From Capsicum annuum (taxonomy: Eukaryota; Streptophyta; Magnoliopsida; Solanales; Solanaceae): a stretch of DNA of 64,000 nucleotides. The position numbers were made by a program, and so were the translations under genes. The stretch is from contig NC_061118.1 in NCBI RefSeq assembly GCF_002878395.1, positions 85,820,521 through 85,884,520 of the forward strand, given 5' to 3'. Below, piece by piece: positions 48,398 through 59,153 of this stretch. The notes beneath the pieces were generated by a model. The model was given only the letters and a program-made list of their open reading frames with translations, was not told where the DNA came from and did not search any database. Position 1 is the stretch's first letter. Every line of letters starts with the position of its first letter.

Positions 48398-49828
48398 GAG
48401 TACCCATTGTTGTGTATCTCAAGATCATACTATGCTTTATTTTTCATGCTATTGAGTCCTCGGGGTATTTAATACCCGACAATTTTGCTATTTACCTTGA
48501 GCCAGTGTCTGTTACAGAGTAGTCTCCATCCTGTCATAATCAGTAGTAATCTATGTCAGTTATAGAACTTAGTAGAACTCAATCAGTTATTGAACTTAGG
48601 AATATTTAGTAAACTCAATATTATTTCATTTTAATTCAGTATACTCAGTTCAGTGTCTTTTAGTTAGGAGTAGAATTCAGCACCGAGTGAGCCGAAGGAT
48701 GGGGGCTCACCTACCAGTAGAGGGTGTGATCCTTAGAAGCAATCCTTGTATTCCAAAACTATATAGCCAGTGTAGGTTGAGATATCAAACCTGCCATTCC
48801 AGGGTGGATGAGGTGTTTTAACCTGCCAGATGAGGTTTCGTCCATTCTCATTAGATACCTTCCAGATGAGGGTAACTCTAAACTGTGGTACTGTATTTAC
48901 ACCCTTCCAATTGGGGTTACATATTAGAGCCCAACTCAATTATCTTATGCTACTGTATTAACACCCTTCTAATTGGGGTTACATATTAGACCCCAACTCA
49001 GTTATCTTATCTTATTTGGGGCATGTCGGTTAGATGATTACCTCCCACAATCTCATTCAGTCTTTAGAATAGAACTCAGTTCAGTTCTACAAAATCAAGA
49101 CTGTCAGATGCAGTCAATCAGTATCAGTAACTTCAGATATTATTTACTCGATATCAGAACTCAGGACTTAGCTTCAGATAAGCTTAGTCATAGTATTTAT
49201 TTCTATGCATAGTAGCACATACTCAGTATTTACACTTGTATCAATTTTCCATGTACTCTCATATTCAGTTACTCTATATCATGCAGTCAGTAATTATTCA
49301 TGCATATGAACCCTTGCATTTAGCCTTACCCCATCGAGCATACCAGTACATTTCACTTATTGATGCATACTCTTTCTTTGCTCTATGATGTCTTATATAA
49401 TAGGTTTGAAAGCTCAGGTTCCTGACCGCGCATAAATAGATCAAGATTTAGCCAGCAGTAGATTTAGCAGTGAGTTCTCAACATTCAAGGATATTGTTTC
49501 ATTTCATTATTTTAGTAGACTTATTATTTTAGTAGATAGAATTAGTTGGGGGATTGTCCCATCAACTTCACTTTCTGACAGTTTCAGATTAGAGGCTTTT
49601 CAGACTAGTTTTCAGTTAGTATCCTATTTTATAAATTGTTATTTCAGTTGATATAATTTATCAGTATTTTAGATGTTTTGAACCTTATGGCATTCCAGCA
49701 AATTACTCTATATTTATTATAGTATCATGTTTCAGTGCTCATAGTAGATATCAGTCATGGGTTAGCTTGTGATCCTTTAGGGTCGTAAGCACCATGTAGC
49801 ATCCAGAGTACAGAATCGGGGAGTTACA
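48398..49828 (+). repeat. Element D: 5' LTR, 5'-truncated
   Basis: Homology with the right LTR begins at GTACCCATTGTTGTGTATCT (48398; compare 55917) and runs to GGGGAGTTACA at 49828. The U3 start, palindrome cassette and promoter region are absent, so this copy could not have started a transcript. The break abuts element C sequence. Confidence 0.85.
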
Positions 49829-49831
49829 AAC

Positions 49832-49845
49832 TTAGTATCAAATCC
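49832..49845 (+). other. Element D: primer-binding site (degenerate)
   Basis: TTAGTATCAAATCC, compared with the family TTGGTATCAGAGCC: three mismatches, two of them G to A. It lies three bases after the LTR end. Confidence 0.75.
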
Positions 49846-50051
49846 TAAGGTTCAACAGTGTCCTAAAAAGTCTGAAAGCCGCATCTAGTATAGTCTTGTG
49901 CATGGGTGTATAGCGTGCCACTCTTATGGATAGGAGGCTATGAGATGTTTTAGGAAAAACTTCTCTTCTTTCAGTATTCATGTCGTGTGAGTGATCATGA
50001 GGTAAAGTTAAACTCTCAATCTAATTTGTTTCTTCCTTTCATTTACAGAAC
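49846..50051 (+). other. Element D: conserved leader (packaging-signal candidate)
   Basis: It contains GGTTCAACAGTGTCCTA (49849 onward), AGTCTTGTGCATGGGTGT (49892-49909) and GGCTATGAGATGTTTTAGGA (49936-49955). The same landmarks are found with the same spacing in non-coding element B on the other strand. It ends at the gag ATG (50052). Confidence 0.72.
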
Positions 50052-51200
50052 ATGCCTTCAAAAAAGACTAACGAAAGGAGAACCAAAAATTAGCCAGCAC
50101 CTCAGCCTATTCAGGTAGATCTCGTGGATGAGCATGTATCCCATGTAGAATTCAGAGCTGTATTCACTACTTTAGCCAATTTCATAGTAGCTCAGAATGA
50201 ACAGGCAACTGCTATTCAAGCCAACCCAGTGGCCAATACTGTTGTGCCAAGATTCAGGACTTCACCCGAATGAATCCTCCTATTCTTAGGATCTAAGTTA
50301 TAAGAGGATCTATAAAATTTTCTCGATCAGGTTCTGAAAGTCAAAGACATTATGTGAGTTACTTTCAGTAAGAGTACAGAGTTAGCAGCCTATCATCTAT
50401 AAGATGTAACTCATGCATAGTTTAAGAAGTGGAAAGTAGACAAGGACACATATGCAGAGTCCATAGAGTGGGAAGAGTTTGATAATGCTTTCCTAGAGAG
50501 TTTATTTCCCTTAGAATTGAGAGAAGCCAAGGTGTTAGAGTTTATCAATCTCAGGCAGGGTAGTATAAGTGTGAAAGAGTATTCCCTCAAGTATACTTAG
50601 TTAGCCAGGTATGCTCCCTATGTAGTAGAAGATAGTAGGTCCAGAATAAGCAAGGTCGTATCTGGGGTATCAGATAATGTGGTTAGGGAGTTCAAAGCAA
50701 CGATGTTGATTAAGGAGAAAGACATATCCAGGCTTATAGTCCATGCTCAACAGATAAAATAGGCTATGATCATAGAGAGATAGGTAGAACAGGTAGCTTT
50801 AATTTTAATCAGCCTAAGTTAGAGGGTAGTAACTGTTCCCAGTTTTTGTTGAAATCTTTTATTCTAGCTCTGTCCTCATCTAGTGCTCTAGTTTCTAAGT
50901 TTAAAAATGGTAATAAAGATTGAGCACCAGGCTCTAAATCTTATGGCAGTGTCAGCAGTGCTCGAACAAATCTTCTTTGTCAGACTTGTGACAAGAACCA
51001 TCAAGGTGTCTGCAGAGCTGTCAGTGATGTTTGTCTCGAGTGTGGTAAGCCAGGCCACAGAGTTAGAGATTATCCTCAGTCAGTTTCTCAGGGTCAGTAT
51101 AAACGTCCTTCAGCTCAGTTAAGTCGCCCGAATTAGTAGGGTGTCGCTTCTAGTGCCACTAGTGGGTACAAACTAAACAGGCTTTATGCACTTCAATCCA
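50052..51200 (+). pseudogene. gag: Element D: gag, degenerate
   Basis: The start is ATG 50052 (MPSKKTNERRTKN, then TAG where family members have Gln). Next come VEFRAVFTTLANFIVAQNEQ and a lost base near 50255 that shifts the frame. The capsid-type domain follows: TELAAYHL ... KKWKVDKDTYAESIEWEEFD, then LELREAKVLEFINLRQGSI and VKEYSLKYTQLARYAPYVVE-like sequence (50510-50640), then IVHAQQIK. A zinc knuckle is nearly complete at about 51030-51075: CLECGKPGHRVRDY, with the last Cys replaced by Tyr. Gag would form the particle and bind RNA. About ten stops are visible. Confidence 0.88.
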
Positions 51201-51690
51201 GACAAGATTAGGAAAATTCTCCTGATATGTTCATTGGTATGTTACAGATCTTTTATTTACATATTTATGCCTTATTAGATCCAGAGGTTTCTTTACCTTT
51301 CATGACTTCTTATATAGCCGTTAACTTTGGAGTCAATTCAGAAATTCTAACAAATCCATTTACAGTTTTTACCCCAGTGGGTAAATCTATCACAGCCCGA
51401 CAGGTACATACGAAATTTCTAATTATGATATCTTAGAAAGTTATTTTAGCAGACATTGTAGAGCTAGAGATAACGGATTTTGATGTAATTCTCAGCATAG
51501 ATTGGCTCCACTCATGTTATGCCTAAGTTGATTTTAGAAATAGAATAGTTCATTTTCAGTTTCCAAATGAACCAGTACTTAAATGGAGGGGTAGTACCAC
51601 AATGCTTAAGGGTCAATTGATTTTATACCATAGAGCGAGAAAAATGATATCCAAGGGATGTATCTACCATCTTGTGTGAGTCAAAAACTC
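51201..51690 (+). pseudogene. Element D: aspartic protease, active site lost
   Basis: The domain reads IYALLDPEVSLPFMTSYIAV at 51264 onward. In family members this position is LxDSGAxxSF; here Asp is followed by Pro-Glu-Val (51278-51289), so the DSG triad is destroyed. The second half is well kept: FTVFTPVGKSITARQVHT, a stop where Gln is expected (TAG, 51434), then ILADIVELEITDFDVILSID and WLHSCYA. Gly of ILGMDWL is replaced by Ser. It would have processed Gag-Pol. Confidence 0.85.
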
Positions 51691-52470
51691 TAAATCAGAA
51701 ACTCCAGTGCTTGAGTCAGTTCCAGTAGTAAATGAATTCTCAGATGTATTTCTCAAAGACCTTCCTGAAGTTCCTCTCATTAGGGAAATGGACTTCAGGA
51801 TAGACCTTCTTCCAAATACTCATCCCATATCTATTTCGCCATACAGAATGGATTTACCAGAACTCGAAGAGTTAAATAAATATTTAAAGGATCTCCTAGA
51901 TAAGGGATTCGTTAAACCCAGTATTTCCCCGTGGAGTGTATCATTTCTATTCGTACTGCAGTCAGTTGAACAAATTCATAGTCAAGAATAAGTACCCACT
52001 TCCATAATTGATGACTTTTTTGTCTCTTGTAGGGTGATAGTTACTTTTCTAAGATAGACCTCAGATCAGGCTATTATCAACTCAGGGTCAGAGAATGTGA
52101 TATTCCAAAAGTAGTTTTTCAAACCTGGTATGGTCACTTCGAGTTTCTAGTCATGTCCTTTGGTGTTACTAATTCCCCAGCAGCTTTCAGGGACTTAATG
52201 AATCGTGTGTTCAAGAAGTAATTAGACATGTTCATTATAGTCTTCATCAATGACATTCTTGTCTATTCCCATAGCAAGAATGATCACGCAGACCACCTCA
52301 AAATCATGCTATAGACTCTCAGAACTCATTAGTTGTTCTCCTAATGTAGTAAGTATGAATTTTGGATAAGATCAATAGCTTTCCTTGGTCATATTATTTT
52401 TGGTGATGGCATTAGAGTTGATCCTCAAAAGACGAAAGTAGTGAGAAACTAGCGTAGACACATCTCTCCA
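51691..52470 (+). pseudogene. Element D: reverse transcriptase, catalytic Asp mutated
   Basis: The entry region is intact in frame: VNEFSDVFLKDLPEVPLIRE, RIDLLPNTHPISISPYRMDL and DLLDKGFVKPSISPWSVSFL (51725-51960). A frameshift near 51960 follows. The fingers/palm continue as [16 protein letters not shown] sequence in one frame and [16 protein letters not shown] sequence in another. The catalytic loop, FIDD in family members, is FIND at 52243-52254, so the first Asp of the pair is Asn. Then comes ILVYSHSKNDHADHL. The enzyme would copy RNA to DNA; the Asn alone should abolish activity. Confidence 0.88.
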
Positions 52471-53040
52471 TCAGATATTAGGAGTTTTTTGAGTTTAGCT
52501 GGCTATTACTGTCAGTTTGTTAAACGGTTCTCATCTATTGCATCCCCCATGTCCAGATTGACTCAGAAGAAAGTCCAGTTTCTATGGTCAGATTCCTGCG
52601 AGAAGTGTTTTTTGGAGTTGAAGACTCGACTTACCTCAACCCGAATTTTGACTCTACCAGATGGTTCAGATGGTTTTGTTGTGTACTGTGATGCATCCAG
52701 AGTAGGTTTGGGTTGTGTCCTCATACGGAGAGGTAAGGTCATAGCCTACGCCTCTAGATAACTTAAAGCCTCATATGAAGAATTATCCAACTTATGATAT
52801 AGAGCTAGTAGCTGTAGTATTTACTTTAAAGATTTGGACGCACTAATTCTATGGGGTGCATGTAAATGTGTTCACAGGTCACAAGATCTTGTAATATGTA
52901 TTTTCTCAGAAAGATTTAGATTTGCATCAGAGAAGGTGGTTTAAGTTATTGAAAGATTATGACATGAGTGTTCCTTATCATCTGGGCAAGGCTAATGCAG
53001 TGGTTGATACTCCCAGTAGACATCCATATGGGTAGTGTTT
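52471..53040 (+). pseudogene. Element D: RT connection and RNase H
   Basis: The 52489-52761 frame is clean for 90 codons. It reads SLAGYYCQFVKRFSSIASPM (connection), then QFLWSDSCEKCFLELKTRL and GFVVYCDASRVGLGCVLIRR. The last is the start of RNase H, with the conserved Asp of YCDAS. VIAYASR precedes a TAG where family members have Gln. The rest (about 52760-53030) follows in mixed frames with HLGKANAVVD-like sequence near 52980. It would degrade RNA in the RNA-DNA hybrid. Confidence 0.86.
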
Positions 53041-54300
53041 TTCATGTCTAGGACAGTAAGAAGAAGTTAGCTCAGGAAGTTCATCAGCTTGCCTGACTAG
53101 GTGTCCGCTTAGTTTATTCAGCAGAAGATAGTGTATGGGCGCAGAATAGTTCCGAACCATCTCTAGTTTTCGAAGTAAAGGAAAAGTAGGATAGAGATCC
53201 CAGATTAGTTAAGTTGAAAGAGTCAGTTAGAGATCAAAAAATAGAGGTTTACTCCCAAGGAGGATATGGTGTTTTGTGTTGCCAGGGTCAGTTATGTGTT
53301 CCAGCTGTAGATGACATGAGGCAACGAATTCTCGCAGAAGCACATGGTGCATGATACTCTATTCATCCAGGGGCCACTAAGATATACCGCAATATGCGGG
53401 AGATCTATTGGTGGAGTGGGATGAAGAGGGATATTGCAGAGTTTGTAGCTAAGTGCTCTACGTGTCAGCAGGTTAAGATTGAGCACCAGAAACCTAGTGG
53501 GTCCATGCAGGAGTTCAGTATTCCCACATAGAAATAGGAAGAAGTGAACATAGACTTTGTTACGGGTTTGCCTGGTACTCATCATAAGCATTATTCCATT
53601 TGGGTTATTATAGATAGGATGACCAAATCAGCTTATTTCTTGCCACTTCATACTTCTTATTCAGCTGAGGACTATGCAAAACTCTATATCAGATATTTGG
53701 TCAAGTTACACGGAGTCCTAGTATCCATCATCTAAGATAGAGGTACCTAGTTCACCTCTCATTTCTAGAAAGCATTCCAAATAGGTTTTGGTACCCAAGT
53801 TCATCTCAGTACAACCTTCCACCCTCAGATAGATGGTCAAGTAAAAAGGACCATTCAGACTCTAGAAGATATGGTGAGAGCTTGCATTGTTAATTTTAAT
53901 GGTAGTTGGGATAACCACTTGCCTTTGATCTAGTTAGCATATAATAATAACTATCATTCAAGTATTCTAATGGCTCCATTTGAGAATCTCTATGGTAGGA
54001 GATGTAGGTTTATAATTAGTTGGTTTGAGGTAGTTGAGGCCATAGTAGTAGGGTCTGACCTAGTATTTGATGCCTTAGAGAAGGTTTAGTTAATTAGAGA
54101 ATGACTTAGGGCTTCCTAGAGCCAACAAAAATCATACGCAAATGTGTGGAGAAAGGATCTTGAGTTTGAGATTGGTGATTTTGTGTTCTTGAAAATATCT
54201 CCTATGAAGGGGGTAAAGAGGTTCGGCAAGAAGGGAAAGCTCAGTCCCCGATATGTCAGCCCTTACAAAATTCTCAGTTATTTCTAGCTTATGAGCTCGA
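53041..54300 (+). pseudogene. Element D: integrase, zinc domain and core, catalytic Glu mutated
   Basis: The H2C2 zinc domain reads IHPGATKIYRNMREIYWWSG (53362-53421) with KCSTCQQVKIEH at 53453-53488. The core begins NIDFVTGLPGTHHKHYSIWV and DRMTKSAYFLPLHTSYSAED (53547-53666), with the first catalytic Asp present. The second Asp (DRGT) follows a stop at about 53734. The third catalytic residue, Glu in GQxER, is Lys here (codon 53844-53846). LEDMVRACIVNFNGSWDNHL and the basic C-terminal region KGVKRFGKKGKLSPRYVSPY complete it. It would join element DNA to the chromosome. Confidence 0.88.
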
Positions 54301-54575
54301 GTTGCCTTCAGACCTAGCTAAAGAAATTCATTAGTGACCCAGCAGTCATAGTTCCTTCAAAGGGCGTAGATATTCAGAACAATCTCTCTTTTGAAGAGGT
54401 TCTAGTCCAGATCCTCGATCGTCAGATTCGCACACTGAGGAACAAAAAAGTTCCCTTAGTCAAAAAGTTCTTTGGTGGAATCAGTACGTTGAGAGAGATA
54501 CTTTGGAAAAAGAAGAAGATATGTGGCCTGAGTATCCTCACCTCTTCTTTGCAACCTCAGATCCAGCTTAAGGTA
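54301..54575 (+). pseudogene. Element D: integrase C-terminal chromodomain-like tail
   Basis: The sequence reads SDPAVIVPSKGVDIQNNLSF, EEVLVQILDRQIRTLRNKKV and PLVKKFFGGIST. This matches the tail in which family members have VKVLWRN...ATWE; the aromatic cage residues are altered. After a frame change, an EKEEDMWPEYPHLF-like reading near 54510-54545 gives the expected end. It supports assignment to the chromovirus group. Confidence 0.75.
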
Positions 54576-54886
54576 ACAGTCTTCCTTATCTTTACTTAGT
54601 TCCATGTTCAGCTATAACTATAACTTTGTACCCATTACCATTGCATATTTAGTCATGCATCCATGAATCAGTTTAGTCATGTACTTATGCATCAGATATG
54701 CATGTTCAGTATGAAAACCCAGCTTATTAGTAGCTTCAGTCATGTATTCCATGCATGTTCAGTGTAAGAGCTCAGTTTGTCAGTAGTTCAGTCATGTAGT
54801 CATACATCAGATATGCATGTTTAGTGTGTAAACTCAGTCTACCACTGTGTCAGCTTAATCTGTCTCATTTGAGGATAAATATTCCC
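54576..54886 (+). repeat. Element D: 3' UTR with repeated GCATCAGATATGCATG motif
   Basis: About three imperfect repeats of CATCAGATATGCATGTTCAG or TCCATGCATGTTCAGTGT with a CAGTCATGTA spacer lie between about 54645 and 54840. Similar motifs reversed occur in B at about 4700-4880 and in Z at 26583-26640. No coding frame is present. Confidence 0.65.
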
Positions 54887-54899
54887 AAAGGGGAAATAT
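54887..54899 (+). other. Element D: polypurine tract
   Basis: AAAGGGGAAATAT immediately before the LTR start TGTAATACC (54900). TCATTTGAGGATAAATATTC upstream is a decayed form of the hairpin near the tract in the other elements. Confidence 0.82.
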
Positions 54900-57293
54900 T
54901 GTAATACCTCATATTTCTCAAGATTAACTTAACTCTTAGTTCATGAGTTATCTAATATAAAAATTTTTAAATACCCAGTATTTTTCTATTTAGAGTCTTC
55001 CATTGCATAGGAAATTCAATTAGCTTTCCAATGATATAAAATTTGCCTAAATCCGATAATCGGGTGAGAAGTTATGGCTATTTTAAGTTTAAGTCATTAA
55101 ACATTGTTATTCAGGCTAGTAGTGCGTCACAGAGTATGTCAAAATGGAAATTGTTAGTTTTTTGTGAGGTACCATGATAACTGTGTGTCATGCCACCAGC
55201 TAATTTCCTAATTTTTAAAATCCACTGTTACTCCGCGATATTGGTGCATCGCACCAAGGAACCAATCCATAATTGTCAATTTCTAGTAAAGCAACACGAT
55301 TGTACCACGTCTCACTAAGATTTTAGGTCCAATCCAGTATTGCAATGTGATTCCACCGCATTGTGCCACCAGCCACATTCCCAGTTGTCATATTCTAATG
55401 GCTTGGTGTGATAGTGGCACGTCGCATCAGGTGCCTAAATCAAAAAGTTTTCAGTAATAATTTTAAATCATTTCCAGGGGTAATTGGGCATTTTTTTCAT
55501 GACCCAAGTCATCCTTTAACATGTAAATTAGCCCAAATTATCCTAGTTACATCCTTACTATTCAATTTCCCCAAAATTAAAGCATTCTCTCTCAAGAAAA
55601 CAAACCCTAGCTTTAAGAATCAAGGTTCAATCTCAAGAATTTCTTTAAGCACCTTCAAGCACTAATAACCCAAGGTATGTTAGGTATTCATCTATGGCTA
55701 CCTTTCACCCATAGAGTCCAAGAATCCATTTTTAAAACTTTAAGATTTATGATTTATGATTTCCATGCTTGGAATTGAATGTATTCGTGTTCATGACAGT
55801 AATTGGAATCCAATACATATTTAATTATAAGTCATTATGTGGTCCCACTCATGTACAAGCTTATACCTTACAAGTGTTTGATGAAATGCCTTTATGAATG
55901 AATTATTATGGACAAATGTACATTGTTGTGTATCTGAAGATCATGCTATGATTTATTTTTCATGCTTTAGAGTCCTGGGGGTATTTAATACCCTAAAATT
56001 TATCTATTTACCGAGAGCCAGTGTCAGTTACAGAATAGTCTCAGTCCTATCACGATCAGTAGTACTCTCAATTAGTTACAGAACTCAGTAGACTCAGTCA
56101 GTTATAAAACTCAGGAAAATTCAGTAAACGCAGTATGAGTTCAATCCAATTCAGTATACTTAGTTTAGTGTCTTTTAGTTGGGAGTAGGATTCAGCATCG
56201 AGTGAACCCAATGATAGGGGCTCACCTGCCAATAGAGAGTGTGATCCTTAGAAGCAATCCTTGCATTCTAGAACTACGTAGCCAGCGTAGGTTGAGATAT
56301 CAAACCTTCTAGTTGAGGGTTTATGAGGTTTTCTAACCTGCTAGATGAGGGCTATTCCATTCTCATTAGAGTATTACCAGATGAGGGTAACTATCAGCTT
56401 GTCCTTACTCGTGGTACAATATTGACATCCTTCCAATTGGGGTTACAGATTGGACCTCAACTCAGCTATCTTATCTTATTTAGGGCATGTCAGTTAGATA
56501 ATTACCTCCCACAGTCTCAGTTTCAATGTTCAGAGTAGAACTCAATTCAGTTCTACAGAATCAGGACTGTCAGATGCAGTCAACCAGCATTAGTAACTTC
56601 AGATATCAGTTACTTAGTATCAGAACTCAGGACTTAGCTTTAGATAATTTGTCACAGTATTTATTTGTATGCACATTAGCGCATACTCAATATTTATAGT
56701 AGTATCAGTTATCCATGTACTCTCATGTTCAATTACTCTATATCATGCAGTCAGTTATTGTTCATGCATATGACCCCTTTCAGTCAGCCTCACCCCATCT
56801 AGCATACCAGTACATTCCACGTACTGATGCGTAGTCTTTATTTGATCTATCATGTCTCATATCATAGGTTTAGATGCTCAGGTTCCTGACCGTGCATAGA
56901 TAAATCCAGATTCAACCAATAGTAGAGTTAGCAGTGAGTCCTCATCATTCAAGGATATTCTTTCATTTCATCATTATAGTAGACTCAGTATTTCAGTAAA
57001 TGGAGTTAGTTGGGGGATAGTCCCATCAACTTCACTTTCAGATAGTGTCAGATTAGAGGCTTTTCAGACTAGTTTTTAGTCAGTATTTAGTTTTACAGAT
57101 TATTATTTCAGTTGATATATTTTATCAGTATTTCAGATTTTATTTAACCTTATATCATTCTAGCCTATTATTCCCTATTTAATATAGTATTATGATTCAG
57201 TTCTCACAACAGATATTAGTTATGGGTTATCTTGTGGTCCTTTGGGGTTGTAAGTACTGTATTTCATCTAGGGTATAGACTCGAGGCATTATA
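54900..57293 (+). repeat. Element D: 3' LTR (complete)
   Basis: It starts TGTAATACCTCATATTTC and ends GAGGCATTATA (decayed TTACA). The conserved module is at 55020-55080 (reverse of B's 4441-4490), the GC-rich palindrome cassette at 55125-55440, CTCTCAAG/AACCCTAGC at 55588-55615 (probable 5' untranslated start) and GACTGTCAGATGCAGTCAA at 56565-56583. The last matches B's repeated motif in reverse. It shares GCATACCAGTACATTC with B. Confidence 0.88.
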
Positions 57294-57307
57294 GAGCGCC
57301 ACCAAGA

Positions 57308-57331
57308 TTTTGGTACTGTTGCTAGGGAGTG
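57308..57331 (+). other. Element F: primer-binding site (Asp-tRNA type, degenerate)
   Basis: TTTTGGTACTGTTGCTAGGG followed by AGTG. The usual Athila/Tat site is TTTTGGCGCCGTTGCCGGGG. Four substitutions are mostly C to T or G to A. It sits only 14 bases after D's LTR, so F's own LTR is largely missing here. Confidence 0.75.
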
Positions 57332-57404
57332 AAACATAGTATTAATTTTGATAGTATTATTAGTCACTTTGGGTTAGTTGTAGTGTTTATTTTATGTTTT
57401 GTTC

Positions 57405-57617
57405 TTAATCAGGTAAGGATAATATTATACATGATGCTATGAGCTAATATGGTAGTAATACTAGTACCTTTTATGGGCATCTAGAGGACGAGGATCAACT
57501 TGGAGAAGTTGGCCGTGCTAGTTCAATTTGTATTCCATCGGCAGAAGGAAATTGAATATTCCACATTACTATTCAACTTTATTTACTTCAAATAAAAGAG
57601 TTTTGGGGGGTCAAGCA
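57405..57617 (+). pseudogene. gag: Element F: gag N-terminal fragment, Athila/Tat-like
   Basis: The reading frame includes NTSTFYGHLEDEDQLGEVGR, IPSAEGN, stop, IFHITIQLYLLQIKEFWGG. The run FHITxxxxxLLQxKxxxGG matches the start of Athila/Tat gag. The frame ends where E's LTR begins, so the rest of F's gag would continue beyond E outside the window. It encodes no intact product. Confidence 0.65.
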
Positions 57618-59056
57618 TGATGTTCTATTAAATTATAGCACTTTTAACGCTTAAAACTATGAAAATATGCATGACTCCGAGGGTGGTTTGTCAATGATAA
57701 GGTGTTTTTGGTATGTTTTGTAGGAAATTAGGTTTTGGATGCTGAGTTTAAGAAAAATATGAAAAGTGGGGTTTCTAGCTACTTACTGAGTATTTTTGGG
57801 CATATGTAGCAATTACCATGTGTATGTGACCAAAGCATATACTAGAAATTGAAGTCTAGAGACTAGGTTGCAGGAATTTAAAGACTCTGGACTTACTGGG
57901 TGTACTAGCGGATCATATGTTGTACTTGCAGACAGTAAGTGGTTAACTTAAGAACCAGAAGTCAAGATCCAGAGAGTGCAATGCTACAGGAATACTTTCT
58001 GGAACATACCTGGGTCCAATTGCAGACCGTATATAGTATATACAGGTTGTATATGGCCCAAGTAAGTGGCCACCGACTCCACTTTTCCCTTTTTTTTTGA
58101 GCTTTGATTTTTAGGGTTTTCATATGTACTATAATTACCCTTTATGTGTTTTTAATAAAGGTTACGCGCTCTTAATACTCACAAACATATATTCTAATTC
58201 TGAGATCCGAATTTGGTCTTGGAATTATTTTGTATTAATTTTGGTTGTTAATTCAGTTGAAGTTTTGGGTTTCTAGTTGTGATTATTATGATTTCATCTA
58301 ATTCTTTCAAATATAAATATTGTTGATCATTTCACAAGCATGAGTAACTAAACCCATTAGGTAGGGTTGTAGAAACCCTGGTGGATTGATGAAGTAGGGG
58401 AAGTGCTATGTTGTTCTGAATTGATACTCATGTATGTATTGTATTATATTTAGTTTAGTAGATGTCTTAGCAGTCGCAAACATTGGGATCTCACCTAGAT
58501 TATTGCTATTTACTCCAAAAGAAGAGTAGTGACTATGAAAAGATAATTACAATAGTAATTTGAAGATTAACCATCGATCCATACTAATAGGTATTATCTA
58601 AGTAAGATAATTAACTATCATCTAATAACTAGAGACCCAAAAGGTAATAGTTAACTAGGATCCAGGATAAGGGTTAGTAAGGTGACATCTTGAGACACAA
58701 AAGGTAAAGGGTGAAATTTATCAACTAGTCCAAAAGATAGTTGATGGTACTTAGCTTATCAAATTATCGGGATGGTTTAGTAAAGCACGGTAAGCCTACT
58801 GAGTTAATAAGCTAGGGGGAACACAATCCTAGTGTTCATCTACTTCTGAGTACAACCAGAGTTGATATTTATTACTTGTTCGATATTGCCACTACAACCC
58901 CCCTATTTACTTTTCCAGTTTTTCTTCTTTATTACATCAGTTAAGAGCCATAACTCCACGTATTTCGTTAGGATTTGACCCCAACCATTGTTGGATTACT
59001 ATAATTGATGACGACCGCATTAGCTTTAGATTAAAAGTGTATCTTAGGAGTTATCA
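57618..59056 (+). repeat. Element E: 5' LTR, Athila/Tat-like
   Basis: It starts TGATGTTCTATTAAATTATA and ends AGTTATCA, so its ends are TGAT and ATCA, two bases before the PBS. Length 1439 bp. Internal GCAGACCGTATATAGTATAT and a segment with CTAGCGGATCATATG (about 57906-57920) resemble the palindrome segment of other LTRs but are less clear. The downstream copy is beyond the window, so the start is set by the TGAT/ATCA pair and by the end of F's gag. Confidence 0.72.
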
Positions 59057-59058
59057 AA

Positions 59059-59080
59059 TTTTGGCGCTGTCGTCGGGATA
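59059..59080 (+). other. Element E: primer-binding site (Asp-tRNA type)
   Basis: TTTTGGCGCTGTCGTCGGGA, close to the Athila/Tat consensus TTTTGGCGCCGTTGCCGGGG. It directly follows the LTR and precedes gag. Confidence 0.82.
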
Positions 59081-59153
59081 TAGAGTTATGGATCGAAGTT
59101 ATTGTAGTTTGTGGGGTTTTTTTTCTTATTATTAGTTGGGTATATGTTGGTGT

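Larger units (their letters stand above)
48398..57293 (+). mobile_element. Element D: Tekay/Del-like chromovirus with full gag-pol (inactive) and truncated 5' LTR
   Basis: Right LTR 54900-57293 (2394 bp); left LTR 48398-49828 lacks its first roughly 1.0 kb. The interior has PBS, leader, gag, protease, RT, RNase H, integrase, chromodomain-like tail, 3' UTR and purine tract in the standard order. Dozens of in-frame stops and some indels make it dead. LTR, leader and 3' UTR match element B, so D represents the coding partner of that family. Confidence 0.88.

Noticed and set aside
48398..57293. Endogenous pararetrovirus rather than retrotransposon
   Set aside because: LTRs, PBS, purine tract, integrase and the chromodomain-like tail are all present; no movement-protein region is seen.
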